Shown here: positions 12,775 to 24,054 of the stretch, piece by piece | How the letters are laid out: every line of letters starts with the position of its first letter | Numbering within the stretch: position 1 is the first letter of the stretch | Source: Lepeophtheirus salmonis | Lineage: Eukaryota > Arthropoda > Copepoda > Siphonostomatoida > Caligidae | Assembly: GCF_016086655.4 (NCBI RefSeq) | Contig: NC_052137.2 | Location: 1,922,001-1,986,000 of the forward strand | Length of the DNA stretch: 64,000 nucleotides | Reading direction: 5' to 3' | Notes under the pieces: generated by a model | The model's input: only the letters and a program-made list of their open reading frames with translations | What the model was told of the DNA's origin: nothing | Database searches by the model: none | Position numbers and translations under genes: made by a program

Positions 12775-13085
12775 GACACTTGATGGATGAATTTCCATTC
12801 GACCACTCCAAGAAGTTGGACTTATAGTAGTATTCAAAACCTCCTTAAACCTTACATCATTTATTTTCAAAGGCGTCAAACGAACAACTTGGATCTGAAT
12901 GTTTATCATACTTACTCAAACTGGACCCATCATTTCCGCAAAGGGCGACTACATTAATAATTAAGAGAACTCAGACACACATCTATTTATAGTATTCATT
13001 TTCTTGAAATTATATTGTTAATTCATAAATTACGTCTTGTTGAAGTTTAAAATTCAAAGTGTTTAGATTTTAATGGACACCTTGG
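12775..13085 (+). pseudogene. Tc1/mariner relic (copy A), most of the transposase gone
   Basis: The segment GATGAATTTCCATTCG, followed by CACTCCAAGAAGTTGG, is the diverged N-terminal block also seen at 21688 (relic B) and 58765 (element D). The 3' part (ACTACATTAATAATTAAGAG followed by CACACATCTATTTATAG) matches the end of relic B at 22205-22250. The terminal sequence CAAAGTGTTTAGATTTTAATGG is the inner part of the family TIR (compare 39664-39700 and 59555-59587). Between these blocks nearly all the catalytic region is missing, so it can no longer code. The TIR boundary at about 13085 is approximate. Confidence 0.65.
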
Positions 13086-13124
13086 CTTTAAAAACCATTT
13101 GTCTTCCATTTATCAGCAAAAATA

Positions 13125-13500
13125 TCAAAAGCAACCATGGAAGCGATACAAAACAGCAGCTATTGCTGAATTAGCTCGTACAAGAAACGCCTCCAGGTAG
13201 TACCATCTATGATGTTCTAAAGCTTCTGTTCACGATGTGTGACGTCATTCGCAGGCCCCAAAACACCTCAAGCGACAAGTAGAGCCCTCGAATTTCATGA
13301 CCGGCCTGAATAGGTTAATTGAAGCGAATCCAACAATACTTATGTTGAAGCTGGCCAATGACAGGTCTGTTAGTACAATGGCGGTGAATAAAGCCGTCAA
13401 TTACTTGGACATCCCCTCCTATCTCCAAAGTGAGCTACAGGTACAGGATCAAGCGTTTGGCTGGACGGTGACAGCGGCCAAATTGAATACAATGTTATTT
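13125..13500 (+). pseudogene. Tc1/mariner transposase N-terminus relic (helix-turn-helix)
   Basis: Recognisable pieces in order: IAELART, then TIYDVLK-like codons after a frameshift, then a longer open stretch from 13297 with LIEANPTI, LANDRSVSTMAVNKAV and a SYLQSE-like segment. In Tc1/mariner transposases this order is the DNA-binding N-terminus: a paired helix-turn-helix followed by the 'ANP..S...LA....VS..T...AV' linker. No catalytic DDE/D block follows; the frame runs into AT-rich sequence at 13518. It sits 40 bp after relic A but is of a different subfamily. Family assignment is established knowledge applied by eye. Confidence 0.65.
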
Positions 13501-14234
13501 TTATTCTTATATATTTAATTAAATACTGTGATTGATCTGAATGAAGACTAACTTTATCCTGAATGATCTGTTACTCTATGTGAAAAAATTTCACATACTC
13601 TATTTTTTTATCTGATTTGAGTAAAATTGGATATGTCAAACAACCTATTATTGAGGTACTCAATAATGATATTTCATATAATATGTAACTCAATACAACT
13701 ATGAGTTCTTCGCTCCTTTTCATGAGAGTTTTTTAATCGAAATCAGAGGATATGTGGTGTGTCAACATATAAACAGTCTTGAACAAAAATTAAGAATAGA
13801 AAAAAATTCCATTTTTTTTACCTTTATATTGGTATACACACAGCCCAATATTTGATAGATTTATTTGTGTCAATCAAGTATAGGCTTATAATTCAAATTT
13901 CTGGGATGAGTATCCAAGCACTTTAGCTATAGTTTAGAGCCTTTGACCTTATTTGAAAAACAAGTTTGGATTATTCATCCTTAAACCTACTCATTGGATT
14001 TTTTCTTTTACATCCGCTGAGTTGATTGAATGATTAGGCAAAACTATATCCCACAATTAAGAAAAAAGTGAGTACCTATTGAGATGATTAACTTTTCTCA
14101 TTCCAAACTCTTGTCTTTTTCTGTACATTTTCTCGACTATAACCCTTTCTTTTAGCAATTTAAAATTTGATTTCTCTATACCACGACATTATTTCCCTAA
14201 AACACAAAATATGTTGTGAGCTGTGGATGTTACT

Positions 14235-14760
14235 TCTTTTCACGTAATCAGTGTTCTAAACGTTGATATTTTGAATTAAAATTAGCTCTTGTGAAGCTGT
14301 GAACAACTTTCGACAAATATTGAATAATAATGGTCAATAGTTGTGAAGATTTGGCTAACTACCAACTGATTTTTGGCCTCTTTCCAGGTTACTTTCCGAA
14401 TAAAAGGTTGTGTGATACAATAAGAGTAACGATGTGCGCTAACACACAAATATACAGTGTATTTTCTTGTCTCAATATCAGTCTTCCAAAGGTTGATTGC
14501 CTTAATTTGAACCGCTCAAGTTGTTGAACAATTCCAAAGAAATTATAACTAATAATTGCATATTTGGTATGAAATGGCTAACACGCAGCTGATTATGAAG
14601 CTTTTTTTTCTCTGTTTCTTTTCGAAGAGAAGGTTGCGTGATACAATAAGTGTAACAACGGTATATATCTATTGTTCAATGCGATCAATATTAATAAGAC
14701 TGATAAGAAGAAAGGCTGAAGTAGAAACATTAACAGCTGACAACAAATGACACCTTAAAT
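14235..14760 (+). repeat. ~230-bp repeat, two tandem diverged units
   Basis: Unit one runs from CAGTGTTCTAAACGTTGAT (about 14249) through CTAACTACCAACTGATTTTT to AAAAGGTTGTGTGATACAAT (14402). Unit two starts near 14480 (CAGTCTTCCAAAGGTTGAT) and repeats the order to GAGAAGGTTGCGTGATACAA (14625). The spacing is about 225-235 bp. Small frames at 14330-14527 and 14556-14750 fall inside the units and are not genes. Confidence 0.65.
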
Positions 14761-14764
14761 ACGC

Positions 14765-16690
14765 CGTGTGTAAGTAAATAAAGAACATAACAGAGTTAGA
14801 TAGTGAGTTGGCTTACCCCAAGGACAGGAACTGTTCAATCTAAGGTCAGATTATTTTTTCTTTTTTAAAGAAGTATTTTTTATTATTGTTGTGTGTGTGT
14901 TTCTTTCCCAAGACAATGACGAGAGGGTCGAAAACAACAACGACACTCTTAAAACCATAAATCCTAAACATTTATGGGATTTTTTTTTTTTTTTTTTTGC
15001 GATCCTATCTGATTTTTCACTGGGACTACAAAAACTACATACTAGATCGTACATACACCACTGATCTCTGTGTTTTTCTCTCTCTCTCTCTCTTCCCAGA
15101 TTTGAATCAGATATTCTTATTGTTATCATCTCATCATCCTTATTATTATTATTTTTTAAATAAAAAATGTGAATAAGGGAACAAAATGGCGTAGACACTA
15201 ATACTTGTGTTAATATCATGGTTGGTTTGAGCGTGATGAGGGCTAGGGAATAGATAGGAATTGAATTTTGTGAGAATGCGAAGAATACTCATTGTATTAT
15301 TAAGGATGCCATTTTTGTAAAGAAAAAAAGAGAATGAGGAAAAGGCGAGATATACTGCATTACTGAATTAAGACACTATATATTATCAGCTGCCTGTTTT
15401 ATGTTTTTAGGGCGAGAAAAAGAATTAATTCTATAAAGAGGAAAACTTTCTACATTTAAAATAGCATAAATACTGGTAAATTAACACCATGATGATCCAT
15501 TAAAGAATGAAGAAAAAAAAGAGCACATTCCCCAACTGTTTTTTTTCTTTTTTAATCGCTAAGCTGTGTTGTTATTTTTTTCTTTACAAAAATCCAGACA
15601 AATGTCCAACCCCCATCTTTTCTTTTTTATATAACAAAAAATAGTTTTAACTTTTTAAGAAAATAAAATGCATTTACAATAAACTTTTTAAAAATGAAAA
15701 AAATATACTATGTATGTCCGAAGGATTCGCCATGAACATTGTCGCCTTGAACCTTTTCTTCTGCATAATAATAAATTAAATACTACTTGGAAGTTAGTAA
15801 GTAGTATTCACTTCAATATTATTCAAGGCAAAGCCTTCACAAAAAAGGCGACCTTTGTTAATAAATGGATATTTCATCGAATGGCGTTTTCTCACAAAAT
15901 AAAAATGGTCTTTTTATTATTTTCTTTTTGAAATGACCTTTTTTCCGAAGGGGTGATTAAAACATGACCTTCTTTTAAAAAAGATCTTCTCCGTTTATAT
16001 GTTTAAATTAATATAAATAAATATATCCAACGTGGGGCCCTAGTCAAGAGTGGGGATTGGGGGGTAATGCCCCCTAATGCCCGTCCTGATTTTATGTTTT
16101 ATGAAAATGATAAGAAAATTAACACGCTAGGGATATCTACTCTTTATAGGTACTATACAAGTGTAGTATCTACGTATAAGCCGGTTATGTTGATGACAGG
16201 AGGGTCATGCCCTCCCCCTTAACATTTTTTGCTTAAGTATAGGTATTAAACTTAAGAGTTAATATACTCTAGGTGTGGCCAAATTTCTACATAAATATAG
16301 GGTCCATAAAGGGATATTTAAAGTGACATTAATTAAAATTCTAATGGTTTCAAAGGTCAAAATAAATCATATTAAAACAAAAGAAATAATTAATTTTTAT
16401 TGGAGTAGCTTTGCATATGGTGGGCTCAGAACCAATGCGTCGTAAGTGGGAACTTTATTAATCAAAGAAGAATGCTTATAAATGTTTAATTGCACTTAAT
16501 AGATATATCTTTTTCTCTGCAGCAAAGCAGAACCATTACTTTGATTACATGTATATTTATAGTTTTTATATTAATGCGTCTTTTTTATGATATCAGGGTG
16601 TAAAGTAGTTCAAACTTGATCATTTTAATTTCTGGACAATTTTTCTACCTACACCTCAGTTTAGGATACATGAGTATCTACGCACAACTC
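14765..16690. other. No recognised gene
   Basis: Low-complexity sequence with poly-T (14981-14998) and a (CT)n tract at about 15077-15092. The 122-codon minus-strand frame at 14851-15219 is built from these tracts (KKKKK, REREREK) and is not credible as a gene. Nothing else is recognised. Confidence 0.55.
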
Positions 16691-16699
16691 TCAATTGGA

Positions 16700-17110
16700 T
16701 ATATTTGTAATATTATTGCCAGTTCCAGGAAGGTTGTGACTACTGTCAAGATGCTTAAGGAGGGTGGAGAAGACTTAAACACGGGTAGTGGTGGACACAA
16801 CAAAATACTCACTTATGACTTCCTGACAGGTTCATCAGCTAAAGCCAAGGACAAGCGTTCGAACCCTTGATAAGAAGTTCATGAAGCCACGGCTGGACAA
16901 GAAATACATAGCTGCAAGATACTTTTCCATCATACCAAAGCTCATTTGTTCAACTTTGCGGTATTTCGGAAATGGAAAATGTGGTATCTTTCACTACTTG
17001 ATCATTGCCTCTCGACTATGCTCTGTGGGGCGCAAAGTTGAGAGGAAGGCTTGTGCGAACCCTCACAAAAATGTGTCATATCTCAAATTGCAAGACGTGG
17101 ATAGATTTTG
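16700..17110 (+). pseudogene. Tc1/mariner transposase relic, N- and C-terminal pieces joined
   Basis: An N-terminal helix-turn-helix relic reads VVTTVKMLKEGGEDLN, then GSGGHNK and a DFL..SSAKA-like segment (about 16730-16868). After a stop and frame changes, a C-terminal piece at about 17000-17095 encodes, over shifted frames, LDYALWG then ERKAC and PHKNV. These are the hallmarks of the 'NPLDY..W...E.KAC..PH.N' C-terminus seen at 41850 and 59035. Most of the DDE/D core, including the first two catalytic acids, is absent. Immediately downstream lies AT-repeat sequence. Confidence 0.65.
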
Positions 17111-17660
17111 ATTTTTTTTTTCAAAAATTTAATTTTTGTGAATAGCTATAGGTTTTTGAATTTTTTCCCAAAAAATTTAATTTTTCAAATTTTTCCCAAA
17201 AATGTTTAATTTAAAATTTAATTTTAAAATTTATTTAAAAAGAAAAAACAATATTTTTTTGTGAGCAACTCTAGATTTTTGATTTTTTTGAGAATATCTA
17301 TGGATTTTTGACATTTTTTTGAGAAAATCTATGGATTTTTGAAATTTTTTGAGAATATCTATGGATTTTTGAAATTTTTTGGAAAAAAATTTCATTTTTC
17401 AATTTTTTCCAAAAAATGTTTAATTTAAAATTTAATTTTATAATTTATTTTTCCCAAAAAAAAAATTTTTTTTGAGCAATTCTAGATTTTTGAAATTTTT
17501 TGTGAATAGTTATGGATTTTTGACAATTTTTTGCAAAAAATTTAATTTTTCAAATTTGTTCCCAAGAAATTATATTTTTGAATTTTTTTTTTCAAAAAAT
17601 CAAGCCCCGCACCCAAAAAAATAAAAAATATATATATATATATTCCTGTGGACACCCTTG
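17110..17660 (+). mobile_element. AT-minisatellite MITE, right part
   Basis: Tandem units of 35-45 bp built on GAATATCTATGGATTTTTGA and AAATTTAATTTTTCAAATTT, then CAAGCCCCGCACCC, a TA run, and the right terminus ATTCCTGTGGACACCCTTG (17642-17660). The left GGGCGTCCGC end is missing, so this copy is truncated or abuts the transposase relic. Confidence 0.65.
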
Positions 17661-17724
17661 ATATTGGACCCGATATATCTTCATTCAAATAAAATATATT
17701 AATTCCTAATTCTGAAAATGACTT

Positions 17725-19305
17725 TTTGTTACATTCAGTGCGATTTTCGGCGCCTCCAAAGTATTAATCAGATTAATTTGTTGATAGAAATGGGATCCAA
17801 ATGTAGTCCAGACTCGATTTTGAGAAAAATATTTGTAGTTTCTTTTTGTGTTGATTGTACACATTTATAATACTTCATAAAAGGTTTTTTGGCAGACATC
17901 CTACATACACATTAATTAAAATTTGAATATGTTAAAAGGCCAAAATAAATCAATTAAATATAAACAAAAAAAAAAAAATATTTAGTAGTTCTATTTAAAT
18001 AACCGGTAGGTAAATAGAAGCTTCATCTGATGCACGTTTCTAACACTTTATCAAAGCCTTATGAGGGATTGCTTAAAAGGACTTGCTGAGTTAGTTGCGG
18101 TATGCAAATCTTTTTTTTCCCACTCCTGTTATAGAGGTTAAATTATCATTGTTGTAAGCCTGTGCATAGTTATCGTAGGGCTTCTTTGTTGGAGATTAAT
18201 TCGGCTTAGGTTATTACATGACCTAGCCATAACTATGGCGTCATTTCACTGGGATCTCTAATTTAGTAAAAATATATGACAATGAAGAAAATTACAACTA
18301 ATTATTATTTATTAACTTCAGAAGAAACTTTAAGTGTACAGCTGATTTTGAGGCCTTTATAAGGAGGTCGAATAGCTCCCATTTGAAATATTGTTATTCA
18401 GGCTTTGCATACCATTTTTGTCTGTGGGAGGCCAAAGGGCCAATAACTGAAAACATTTTTAACTGCTATATGGCCTCAATTATTATAAATTAGCCATTTA
18501 TAATATTGCAAGTGCAGACATGCGTGAGAAATACCATGTGTGGCGTGAGAGCATGAATTTGGGAGGATTTGCGTGAGTATCACCTCAATCGCTTGAAGCA
18601 TGTTTTGTTCCGTTCATCTTTAAATAACAACTTTATTTCCGGTCATGGGATATGAAAGTGATTTTATACGTGCAAGTAACATATATTTTTTAATATCCTA
18701 AGGACTGGTATAACGTCGTCAGGGCCGACCTTAATTATTACGGGGTCGTACGAGAAAAGTATTGTACGTGGTCAAAATCCTAATTTGGGTTGTATAATCA
18801 TAATAACTTTGGATAGGGCCATTTTAGAATGAGCAGGGAATGGGGCAAAGATGTTGTCATTTCAAAATTTCTTTTATTAGCCTTATTTAAAATAAAAAGA
18901 ACATTTCAGTTTGTTTTTAAATGACTTTTCCAAGGAAAACAAAATCATTTTTTACCAATCTAGTGCGGGGCCTAATGGAAGTATAGTGTCTTAGAACCCA
19001 TCATGGTTGTTATTATACCGGGTATTTAAAGAGTAGCTTACAATTATAGTCTCAAAGAATAAACAAAATTTATGCTAAAAATACAATATCTTATGATAAT
19101 ATCCCTTTATCTATAGATGGCGTTTTGTAAGTTAAAATTGTAGGGCCTAAATCCGCATGTTATGTAGTTAAAGAGCCTTATTATGCAATAACACAACTTG
19201 CGCACTATACCATTAGTCCTTCGTTTTATAATGAGTTGTTAATATTAGTCAAATGCAGATAGTAAAAGCGCTACCACTATTCGAAAAGAAAAATTTTTTT
19301 GTAAA
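17725..19305. other. No recognised gene
   Basis: Moderately AT-rich unique-looking sequence. A fragment near 17663-17720 (TCAAATAAAATATATTAATT) resembles 26365-26400 (TTCAAATAAAATCTATCAATT) and 56398-56415, suggesting another small dispersed repeat. No coding frame, RNA or TIR is convincing. Confidence 0.5.
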
Positions 19306-19309
19306 TTTT

Positions 19310-19690
19310 GGAATAATTTTTTGATTTGTCTTTTTTTTTTGTCAATTTTTAAATTATTTTTTTTTTGTCAATTTTAAAATTATTTTTTGTTTTTGTCAAT
19401 TTTAAAATTATTTTTTGTTTTTGTCAATTTTAAAATTATTTTTTGTTTTTGTCAATTTTAAAATTATTTTTTGCTGTCAATTTTTCAATTATCTTTTGTT
19501 TTTGTCAATTTTTTGTATTTTTTTATTTTTGAATAGTTTTTTTTGTTTTTGTCTATTTTTTGAATTTTGTTATTTTGTTTTCAACAATTTTTCAACTTTT
19601 TTGTCAATTTTTGAATGGTGCATTTGTTTTTGTCAATTTTTTGAATTGCTTTTTATTTCTGTGAATTTTTAAATTATATTATGTTTTCGT
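19310..19690 (+). repeat. Minisatellite, 28-bp unit
   Basis: GTCAATTTTAAAATTATT recurs at exactly 28-bp spacing (19367, 19395, 19423, 19451), joined by T/G-rich spacer. Flanking units are more diverged. The 85-codon frame at 19415-19672, rich in F and C, is an artefact of this repeat. Confidence 0.85.
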
Positions 19691-19699
19691 CAACTTCCT

Positions 19700-20450
19700 T
19701 TCTGTTGAAATCATCATAAAAAAAATATATATATATCTTGCCTAAAAAAATTAACTCTCAAAATTTTCTAAAAAAAGTTTATTCACTTTTCTAAAATAAT
19801 TAAATTCAATTGGACTTTACAACAAAGATTTATGTCCTACATTGTCGTCACTTTTCTAAAATCAATGTTTGAATATTTTCGTCATTATATAAGATATGTA
19901 TTATTTATGATTATAATAATATTAGCGGCTATGGTTTTATAAGCTCTGCACCCCCCTTTAACTCCTCTCAGTCTATTATGAACATTACATATTAAATATA
20001 TGTATTAAAAGGTGTTAATCACCGGTGGGAGGTTGGTTCAAACTATATATACAATAACATTGTATATAGTCGGTAAGGAAAGGAACGAGAAAAAAAAAAA
20101 AGAATAATAAAAAATATGAAGAAAATCCAATAATTATATATCCGAGCTCTGACCTAGAAAAGTTCTCAAAAAAAAGGAGGAGAAATAAAAAGACTACATA
20201 TAATTAGTGGAACAAGGTTGATTAGTTCTCTCTCTCTCTCTCTCTGTAAATGGAATGGGTGCAATAATGCATCCTAAAACATTCAAACAAAGTGGCGAAA
20301 CGTGATTATTACATTCAGAAGATTCCACGTTCTCAAAGGAATAGTTGTAAAAAATATGACCTTCCGTCGGTATGCTAAAAAAAGAAACCTAAAACAACAT
20401 GGTCATTTGAAGAATGTGTTGAACTAAAGCAGGTAATCTCTCATGACTAG
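19700..20450. other. No recognised gene
   Basis: AT-rich with a (CT)n tract at 20226-20246. Nothing else is supported. Confidence 0.5.
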
Positions 20451-20454
20451 CAAG

Positions 20455-20830
20455 AGGAGGGGGCTGGAGGGGTTGTATCACCCCCAAATCAAGGATTGAT
20501 TGCTTTTTAATAGAAAACATTTCCGTAAAGAGAAATTTTTTATAGTCCAAAATAGAGGAACCTTTTTTAAAGGATTTCTATTATTTAAGAAAAATAAACC
20601 AAAAAGTAGAGAAAAAATATTAATTTTTGATTTTTTTTTTTAAATTCCAAAAACCAAGATGTATTCCGTCAAACGCCACTGACTAGTATGGGGTATGTAG
20701 GGGGTGAACCGGAGGGCTTTTAACTCCACCCCCACAAAAATAAGGAATTTTTACTTGTTACTTAAAAAATTAATATTTGAAAATTTATTTTTTCGAATTT
20801 TTTAGTGAAGAGCTGTGGTTTAAAAAAAGA
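20455..20830 (+). mobile_element. Two fragments of the AT-minisatellite MITE family
   Basis: At 20455-20560 the left-end motif GGGGGCTGGAGGGG is followed by CCCCCAAATCAAGGA and TTGC.TTTTTAATAGAAAA. At 20690-20830 a second left end (GGGGTATGTAGGGGGTGAAC, then GGAGGGC) is followed by AAATAAGGAATTTTTACTT and GAGCTGTGG. Both lack the right terminus. Confidence 0.55.
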
Positions 20831-21204
20831 AGAAGTTAGGTTAAGGTATGCGCTAATGCATGCATTACAAACAGGTTACCTCACTAATATAAAAATTTCT
20901 AGGGATGTATAGATCACTAATTTTTGATATCCCGTTCTAAATTGATTTAGATATTTACTTGTTGTTTAAAGATACTTAAACTTTTACTAGACTATGTAAT
21001 TCAAATGCTAAAATGAGATACTATTTTAGCATAATAATAGTAAAAATAATACCTTCTAGAGGGCGTTTTAAAACATGGAACGGTTTTATGAGGACTGATT
21101 AGGGGACGAGACGGACCGATTTTGATTTCCGTATCAAAGTCCGATAATAATCCTAATATTTACATTAAATTTTGTTATTAATTGTATATCCTTCGGCTTC
21201 ACCT

Positions 21205-21335
21205 TTTCCAGTAATCATTAGTGTTCTGAACGCTGTTGATTGAAGGTTGTTTACTTATATCCGTTTGTAAACAACACGAAAGAGAGTAACACCGTCTTGC
21301 GGGACAATAATACAACTCTCTGAAAGAATATATTA
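21205..21335 (+). repeat. ~230-bp repeat family, short fragment
   Basis: Contains AGTGTTCTGAACGCTGTTG, the unit start of the family seen at 29655 (AGTGTTCTGAACGTTGGTTG) and 14249, but loses similarity soon after. Low-confidence copy. Confidence 0.35.
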
Positions 21336-21679
21336 TTTAGCAATACATTAGAGTTGTATGTTACTCACATACAGGCCGCTGTGAAAATTCTTCTCAGCAT
21401 GAACCATTTTTGAAATAACTAGTTTAAATAACAAGTACCATACTGTCACAGTACCTTTTCAATAATAATAATTATAGTATGCCGTGTACAACTTGTACCT
21501 TGTACAAGTTGCAACCACAAAATGATTGTCTATTGTAGTCTGAACAATAATTAATTTAATTATTAATGAAAGTTGTGTAATTGAAATAAGTTCATATTTC
21601 GAACTATTAAAGCATAAATAATAAATTGTAAAACAAAAAATCATCCTGAGCTTGCGTAGAAGTAAAAAAAAAATTATAC

Positions 21680-22310
21680 TCGAACGTGATCGACGAATTT
21701 CCATTCGTGCACTCCAAGCTGTTGGGCATTTACAGGACCTCCCTTTACGTCGTCAGCGAGTCTTAAACGTTGAAGAGGAAGAAGAGATCTGTCAAAAAGA
21801 CCAAACCGGAGGACTTAAAGAAAACACACCAAGACAATCCCCTCAATTCCACAAGTGCCCATGTAAGAGATATCGGGGTTTCACACCAGACTGTACAGAA
21901 AGCTATCAAAAAGTGGCTGAAAAGAGCCTTTTGAGGGTGGAGATGCCACTTTTCACTACAGCAATGACAGAAACCGATTTTCTCCGTTGCAAGGCTCTTT
22001 TGAACTCTTATTTGACACTTTTGGCACCTCTACAGCCATGATGCCAACACCCTCGACTACACCTTTTGGGTGTATGTCAAGGGGAAGGCATGCAGTGTCT
22101 GTCATCCAAACAACGAGGCCTTCAAATCCACTGTCAGCCAGCACTGGGACGCCATGATAGAGGACTACATCCGCAGTAAAGCCCCATCATTGACACTAAG
22201 GGTGGCTACATTAATGATTGAGAGAGTTCATACACACATCTATTTATAGTATTCATTTTATTGAAATTCTATTGTTAATTAATTAATTATATCTTGTTGG
22301 AGTTTAAAAT
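21680..22310 (+). pseudogene. Tc1/mariner transposase relic (copy B)
   Basis: The N-terminal block (ERDRRISIRALQAVGH in the frame open from 21652) corresponds to the 58765 element. A middle part shows VSHQTVQKAI..WLK-like codons over frameshifts (about 21880-21925). The C-terminal block at about 22050-22210 reads DYTFWV, GKACSVCHP, STVSQHWDAMIEDYIRS and a terminal stretch ending in HTHIYL. DYTFW replaces the usual NPLDY. Similar C-termini occur at 39751-39960 (minus) and 59035-59250. The first catalytic acids are not visible. The 3' end lies at about 22310, before a clear TIR. Confidence 0.7.
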
Positions 22311-22639
22311 TGACGGATGATTAACATATTAATGATATCATTTTTGATTATTTTAACTTTCTAGGGTTAAATGACTCTTAAATACATATTAAACATGTCA
22401 TTTGAATAGATCAAAATTAAATGATAGTTTCAATGTAAAGCTGGTAATTAGAATGATCAACGTTCTATTACAATAATGCATTTTTAGACGAAGAAATTGC
22501 AAGTTGTACAATTTTCTTATTAAGTGGTAACTTGTTCAAAAAATATACATATATATATATATATACATTAGTTTACTCATCCCCTACTTGAAACCGCTCT
22601 TGATATTAAGCTGTGATGATCAATTCAGCACAATTAAGG

Positions 22640-22690
22640 ATTTTTCCCTTCTCTTCCTTTATGAAGGAAAGGTTGCAAGGTTGAAGTAGG
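22640..22690 (+). repeat. ~230-bp repeat family, fragment
   Basis: CCTTCTCTTCCTTTATGAAG, then GAAAGGTTGCAAGGTT, matches the TTTTGAAAGAAAAGGTTGCG core of the family and is cut by the left end of the MITE at 22690. Confidence 0.4.
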
Positions 22691-23235
22691 GGTTTCCGTA
22701 GGGTGTGGGCTGGAGGGGGAGTAGTCCCCAACATATATCCAAAAAATTTAATATTCAGAGAACAGCTGTAGATTTTAGAAATTTTATTCCAACAAATTTA
22801 ATTCAAAGTAAATAGCTGGGAATTTTTGAATTTTTTCCCAAAAAATGTCATAGTTGAAATTTCTGAACAGCTGTGAATTTTTGAATTTTTTTTTCAAAAA
22901 ATTCCATTTTTTGTTAATAGGTACGGATTTTTGAATTTAATATTTGTAATACAATTTTTTCAAAAACTTATTTTTTTGTGAATAACTATGAATTTTTGAA
23001 AAAAAATTCCGAAAAATTTTTTTTTTTTTGTGAAGAACTATGAATTTTTGAAATTTTTTTCCAAAAAATATAATATTTGAAATTTAATTTTGGAATAGTT
23101 TCTTTGAAATTTTTTATAAATAGCCATTGATTTTTGAAATTTTTGGATATATTTTTGTAAAACCCCTCCTCCCCCCCCCAAAAAAAAATATATATAAATA
23201 TACTCATATATAATTCTGTGGATGCCCTTGGTTTT
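22690..23235 (+). mobile_element. AT-minisatellite MITE, both ends present
   Basis: The left end TAGGGGTTTCCGTAGGG is followed by GGGCTGGAGGGGGAGTAG. The right end is C-run, AT spacer, ATAATTCTGTGG and ATGCCCTTG. The right end reverse-complemented (CAAGGGCATCCACAG) pairs with the left end, so the element is bounded by imperfect TIRs of about 16 bp. The interior is made of 40-50-bp units on GAACAGCTGTGAATTTTTGA. It encodes nothing. A CAGGGGCG-like terminus is typical of hAT elements; no perfect 8-bp target duplication is visible. Confidence 0.65.
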
Positions 23236-23486
23236 GTTTTAATTATTATATGCATATATTATCTCATTCATACATAGTATTATCATATTTGCAAAGTATG
23301 TTCATTACTCATGCAATCAACTAAATAATAGAGATCTTTTCTCAATTAAATATTCAAGTCAAGTGGGGAGACGGGAATCAGAGGGGGGGGGGAAGGCTAT
23401 AAAATAAATTTATAGTCTTATTATTGTTACCGCTATTATTACAACTTTTATTTGATGAGATGGTGTTGGAACTATATACATATTAG

Positions 23487-24049
23487 TGATGGGACGATTG
23501 AATCGGAATTGGGAATTGAAAAATCGGGTGTTTTTTTCTGGAAATTGGAATTCGGATCGGCATTGAGAAAATAGTGTTTAATTAACAAATTCTGATTCCA
23601 ATTTATTACTGGTATTTAACTCATTATTAATTTTCAAAGTTATGGAAAAAAATAGCCTTCTACAAATTAAAGAATTTTTGCCTTACTAGAAAATTAATTA
23701 TTTGAAATTTATTTTAATTTTTCAATTTTTTACAGAAAAATTGAATATTTGGATTTCTTTTTTTTTTAATTTTATATTAGAAATTTAATTTTTTTGTAAA
23801 CAGCTGTGGATTTTATGATATTTTTCTCAAAAAAATGTTATTTTTTAAGTTTTTAATTTTTTGTCAATAGTTGTGGATTTAAAAAAAAAACATATATATG
23901 CTTCAAATTGTATATTTGAAGCTTTTTTACAAAAAATTTAATTTTTCGAATTTTTGGATTTAAAAGAAAAAAAAACCTATTATTTTAAATATTAAAGAAT
24001 CAGAATTGGCATCGGATTTTTATTTTTTAAATCGTTCAATCTCTACTAT
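23487..24049 (+). mobile_element. Second TIR-bounded non-coding element
   Basis: The left end AGTGATGGGACGATTGAATC is followed by GGAATTGGGAATTG. The right end GGCATCGGATTTTTATTT is followed by AAATCGTTCAATCTCTACT. Reverse-complemented, the right end reads AGTAGAGATTGAACGATTT, giving imperfect TIRs around ACGATT, with GGCATCGGAT pairing with ATCGGCATTG nearer the left. The interior carries the same AT-repeat phrases as the MITE family (ACAGCTGTGGATTTT). Possibly hAT-related. Confidence 0.5.
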
Positions 24050-24054
24050 ATACC

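Noticed and set aside
14851..15219. 122-codon minus-strand open frame
   Set aside because: Built from (CT)n, poly-T and AT tracts (REREREK, KKKKK); no domain, no plausible composition.
19415..19672. 85-codon frame rich in F, C and L
   Set aside because: Translation of the 28-bp minisatellite; repeats exactly with the DNA period.
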